Shown in pieces: positions 59,681-64,000 of a DNA stretch of 64,000 nucleotides. The notes below the pieces were generated by a model. It was given only the letters and a program-made list of their open reading frames with translations. It ran no database searches and was not told the DNA's origin. A program made the translations under genes and the position numbers. Origin of the DNA: Acridotheres tristis (lineage: Eukaryota; Chordata; Aves; Passeriformes; Sturnidae). The stretch spans positions 27,473,080-27,537,079 of the forward strand of contig CM072886.1 in assembly GCA_037013685.1 (NCBI GenBank), written 5' to 3'. Positions within the stretch are counted from its first letter, which is position 1, and the number at the start of each line of letters is the position of its first letter.

Positions 59681-60492
59681 AGCTAAGACATAATTATGAA
59701 GATATTGTGCGAAAAGGATGGAAACCAAGCAACTCCTACTTACTGCAAAAGTTTAGTCACTGCGTGCACATGACAGATATACATGAAAGCATTATGAAAT
59801 AAATCTGCCACCCAACAAACCAAAGACCCCATCAAATAAACTGTAAAATGCAGCTTGTATTACAGAAGCATATAATTTAACAGAAAGATGGGTAAAACAG
59901 AGTTCTATGAAATCTGAACTCATACACAGTAACAGTGCTTCTTGCCCACAAGAATGTCAAGAACTGTAACAAATAAGATAAAAGACTGCTTAAACATCAA
60001 CAAATCTTTCAAAATTAAGTTGCATTAGCTTGAGGTTCATTCCTAATATTTCCAAGACAGTACGTCATCTTAAATGCATTTCTAACATTCACAAGGGTTT
60101 TTTAAATCCATCAAATAGTGATCTATGGATTTATTTGGATATTTAACCAACAGTTAGGAACAGGAGAGAAACAGTCCCCGTGTCAAAAACTGACTTGAGG
60201 TATAAAATGTAGCTAAATTAAGGCAGTTCTTTTAAAGATCTGTAAAATACACTCAATATTTGACTGCAATGTCAGCATACCCGGAGTTAGTTTTACAAAT
60301 GTTTACTTGTATCATCCAACTTAGTATCTTCCTCCTCTATAGAAACTCATAGCCCTAATGAAAGGTCTATTATAAAATTACATGATACATATAGAAATAT
60401 TTTAAAGAGTATAAATTGTACCGATTTATTCCATGGCCTCCTTAGAGGCCAGCACCCACTATGGACAGTTGCTGTAAGTACTATATTGATCT

Positions 60493-60514
60493 AAAAAAAA
60501 AAAAAAAAAAAAAA
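60493..60514 (+). repeat. Poly(A) run (22 nt)
   Basis: A simple A-run with no recognised retroelement beside it. Likely polymorphic in length. Confidence 0.95.
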
Positions 60515-61235
60515 GGAATTTTACCACTGACTTGTCATTATAGTCACAACATCTTTTGGCAACTTTCAGGCAAGTTTACAACAAATTTCCTCAACAAACT
60601 GTTCCCAAGTAACAAATGCGTTCCCCACCTTTGAGTGAGTCCTTCCTTAAACCATTCCTGCCACAAATCCTGACAAAAATCAGTAACTTTTGCAGAAAGC
60701 AACATCTACCTTGTCAATCCATAATTTTAGGAGAGTAAAATAGAAATAAGATAAACAAATCAATTTAGTAAAGTATCTTTTCTGTCACCTATACTTCAAG
60801 CTAGAAAGATACACCCCTAAACCAAACTCAATGTATATTTAAAAGAAAAAGATAAATGTCTATTTATTGCAGGTTTAATATAAACTTAACATAAACGTAT
60901 TCAAATGTTTTATGAATGTGTAGTTCTAAAATGCAGGTATTATAACAACATTAAGTTGTCTAATCTAGTAGAAAAACACCAATAACATGTCACTGGTATT
61001 CATCAACTTAATGTTCTCATGGACAAAAGACAACATAATGGTAATGAACTATCAACATTCTCAGGTCCCAGGATTCATACTTATTTCCTAATCCATCCAG
61101 TTCTATCTCAGTATGATCACACTGGGGATGTTTATTTAATTATATATTATTCAGTTTGGCAGATTAACAATTATAATCTCCACAGCATGTAAGATACAGA
61201 TAATTAGAACAAAAGTAAGCAGAAAAGATATAAGA

Positions 61236-61366
61236 AGTAAAGAAGGATGAGGAGTTAATAATAAAAAAGGATAAAGGGAACAAGAGTGAAAAATAGGGAG
61301 AAGAGGAAACAGGAGGAGGCAGATGAACCTTGAAATGCAGCAAGATAAAAGAGAAGAAAGAGAAGC
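61236..61366 (+). repeat. Purine-rich tract
   Basis: About 130 bp in which the plus strand is nearly all A and G (for example gaagtaaagaaggatgagga and agaggaaacaggaggaggca), with few interruptions. The Ser/Phe-rich minus-strand ORF at 61164-61382 is a composition artefact. Confidence 0.75.
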
Positions 61367-63214
61367 TCAATCTTCTGATCATCTTCCCTTATTTCGCATC
61401 TCTTCTTCTGCTCCTTCACATCTTTTTTTAAAAATAGTTGTAACTAATGTATCTTAAACAGAAAAACCTGAAAGTATGATCTCATAATTTTCTGAATTTC
61501 CAGAGACCTTAAATTTCCCATGATCTAAAAGGACAACTTCCATTTCAGAATAAATATATTCCATCTAATACTCTTTACATGAATAGAAAAACCCTAAAAC
61601 ACCAGAAGTTAATATTAGAACATTAAGAAATAGGAAATTACAGCCATAAACAGACCTTAACTTTTCCCAAACTTTCGTATTCATCATTAACTCACAGATG
61701 AACATTCTGAATGTTCCACATGCCTGATTATTAAAAGTATTTTAAAGTATTAATATATTAATAAAATAGTTCATTTTGAAGAAAAGCAAAAGAGGCAAGA
61801 ATACAATTGGAAATAAATTCACCTAAACCCTAGGGAACAGACTAGCTGTGAGGGAGCTACATTCCAATTCCAATGGAGTTACATTTCAAATAAATGGAAG
61901 AGTAAACCATCCGTGAACTTTCTGACTCACCCACCTGATCAGGCTTAATAGACATAGCTTGTTTTGGTTGAGGAAAAATGAGAAAAAGGAAAGTTGGTTG
62001 ATACAGCGAAAGACCTCTGGAGTGCAAAAGAAAACAAAACTTGAATTCAGAACTTTATCAAAGGATGGTACAGCAAACAATTTAGAGTTTTCCTTTGTTT
62101 TTGAAGATGGCTTTCCCTTTCCTCTTTTACATCCGGTTCCAGATTTAGACAAAGAAAAGTATTTGAATAACTATATTGCAAGAATACCGTTCTGGAACAT
62201 TTTAACCCAAGGAATCTGCTCTTGTTAAAAAGACACTGGAAGTCCTGGAGCTTGCCAGGCATGCAGCAAGTGCAATACACAGTAGACAAGAACTTATGAA
62301 ACGTTTTAAGACATTTCACCTCAATGAAAGATAAACTCTAATTAACAATGAATATAGGAGATATAATTTTTACTTCATGTCTAGGGATGATCCAACCTGG
62401 CCTCTTCCATTCCTTCTGCAGCCCCATATATTCTTCGTTCTCTCACAAAGTAAATTTTCTTACAAGGTAGTTTTTTCATCTTGGATATGTTATGTAATTA
62501 GACATATATGAAAACCGTCACTACATTTATGCTCAAGTCTCTTACAGAGGAAAGACCTGGCTTTGTTCTAATGCCTTCCAAACAATGTGTACCATCAGTG
62601 AAATAAAGCTTATCTCAGACTGTGCACTAAATCATCCTCAGAAAATAAATGGCCTACTAAATTTCAATATGTATGAGATCATGGCTTCAAGATAAGTTAT
62701 GAAATAAAGACCCAGGCTCCTGAAAGTAGTGACGCACAATCCTCTGAACCATTAAGATATATGCCAGACCCTTGTCAGAATATCTCAATCTTAGTGCCAC
62801 TCACAAATAGCAAGTAAGAGGTTATACTCAGAGAAGTTATCTAAAATAATGCACGATTTATCTCCCCTCTCTGCATCTTTTAACAAATTCTACATCTGAA
62901 AAAAAACCCCAAACAAGATACAGATATGAATAAAAATAAAATGGCTATCATAAAAATACCTTGTTTTAGACAACAGAGTAAATATTGCTGAGGTTGCCAT
63001 CAGAAATCTGACTGCCCAAACCAAAATTCTAAGACAACACAGAAATCTCTCCATATTTATTTACTTTTAGTTAAACGTTGTATTTAGTATAAAGCTGTGC
63101 AAACTACTTGCTATTTCCCCACCAAAATGATAAATTTTCAGTTGAAATTTCCTTTGTTGAAAAGAGGAGCAAATGCTTCAGTAGATAACATATTCCAATA
63201 GACCTGATATTAAT

Positions 63215-63800
63215 AGTCATAGAACATGAGAATGGCCTGTTTTGGAAGGGACCTTAAAGATCCTCTGGTTATCTCCCTGCTGTGGGTAAGGGACACCTTT
63301 CACTAGACTAGGCTGCTCAGAGCTCCATCCAACGTGGTCTTGAACACTTTCTGGGATGGGGTCCCCACAGCTTCTCTGGGCAATTTGTTCCTCACCACCC
63401 CCACAGTAAAGAACTTCATTCTAATATCTAATCTAAACCTCCTCTCATTCAGTTTGATGCCATTCCCCCTTGTCGTGTCACTACACACTCTTGCAAAAAG
63501 TCTCTCTTCATCTTTCATGTAGGCTCCCTTCAGGTACTGGAACACTGTGATAAGGTCATCCCAAAACTTTTTCCAGTTCCTTTTCCAGGAACAAACCAAA
63601 TTCCCTCAGCTTTTCCTCAGAGGAGAGGTGTTCCATCCCTCTAAATAACTTGGTGACCCTCCTTTACATTCTTTCCAGCAGGTCAATGTCCTTCCTGTGC
63701 TGGGAATCCCAGAGCTGATGCAGGACTGCAACAAAGCTGAGGAGCAGAATCACCTCCCTTGACTTGCTGGCCACGCATTTGATGCAGCCCATGTTCTCTG
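63215..63800 (-). mobile_element. CR1 LINE 3' fragment, minus orientation
   Basis: Begins with the reversed CR1 tail (agtcatagaacatgagaatg, ttttggaagggaccttaaag). It continues through taagggacacctttcactag, ccatccaacgtggtcttgaa, cttctctgggcaatttgttc, taatatctaatctaaacctc, ccattcccccttgtcgtgtc and agcagaatcacctcccttga to ttgatgcagcccatgttctc. At nearly 590 bp it is one of the best preserved CR1 fragments in the window. Same orientation as DGKB. The ORFs at 63303-63599 and 63334-63522 are readings of it. Confidence 0.93.
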
Positions 63801-63907
63801 ACAACTACATTTAACTTTGCTTTGTCTTCTCTACCAAAATAAAATATTGAAATATTCAATTCTGTAAGCACCCAATGTTTCAAAAGGAACACCGCAGTGT
63901 TTTGCTT

Positions 63908-63931
63908 AAAAAAAAAAAAAAAAAAAAAAAA
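63908..63931 (+). repeat. Poly(A) run (24 nt)
   Basis: A simple A-run about 110 bp beyond the CR1 fragment and not part of it. It could be the tail of an unrecognised retrocopy, but no body was identified. Confidence 0.9.
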
Positions 63932-64000
63932 GTTGTTCTGTGTGCCTACAAATGGCACTATTATGTAAAGAGACTCTGATTAGCTTGAATCAGGCAGTGG

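Noticed and set aside
63303..63599. 98-codon minus-strand ORF
   Set aside because: Translation of a CR1 fragment in sense orientation; not a host gene.

Overview
The window is vertebrate nuclear DNA, and almost certainly from a bird. Coding sequence is rare, short and split by large AT-rich introns. The interspersed repeats are CR1 LINE fragments and avian-type retroviral LTRs; no Alu- or L1-like sequence was noticed. Species or order cannot be fixed from this sequence; a passerine is possible but unproven.

The only protein-coding gene recognised is DGKB (diacylglycerol kinase beta, a type I Ca2+-responsive DGK) on the minus strand. Eleven coding exons, 1,061 nt in total, were placed to the base by GT-AG splice sites, phase continuity and similarity to the known DGKB protein. 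In transcription order they are 48557-48633, 44286-44306 (a 21-nt microexon), 30629-30782, 27789-27929, 22865-22914, 21463-21537, 20849-20968, 10727-10844, 7907-7995, 7709-7825 and 3671-3769. They encode, without interruption, most of the N-terminal recoverin-homology region, both EF-hands and both C1 zinc fingers. The first coding exon should lie above 64000. The hinge and catalytic exons should lie below 1. No frameshift or stop was seen, so the gene looks intact here.

Region by region: 1-10.8 kb holds the C1 exons. 10.8-20.8 kb is a 10-kb intron with an isolated CpG island (14.73-15.28 kb) carrying a G-quadruplex-prone decanucleotide minisatellite. 20.8-30.8 kb holds the EF-hand and RVH exons, a complete solo LTR with a 5-bp target duplication (24.15-24.87 kb), and a possible unannotated 36-nt in-frame cassette exon (29310-29345). 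30.8-48.6 kb has two long introns around the microexon, with CR1 copies, one of which contains a tiny inverted CR1 tip. 48.6-64 kb is upstream intron with two LTR/CR1 clusters.

There is no operon, CRISPR array, phage, tRNA or rRNA that I can support. The most interesting leads are the candidate 36-nt cassette exon, the intragenic CpG island with a possible alternative first exon that would give a Ca2+-independent DGKB, and the recent-looking solo LTR antisense to the gene. Most open reading frames in the window are chance ORFs or lie inside repeats.
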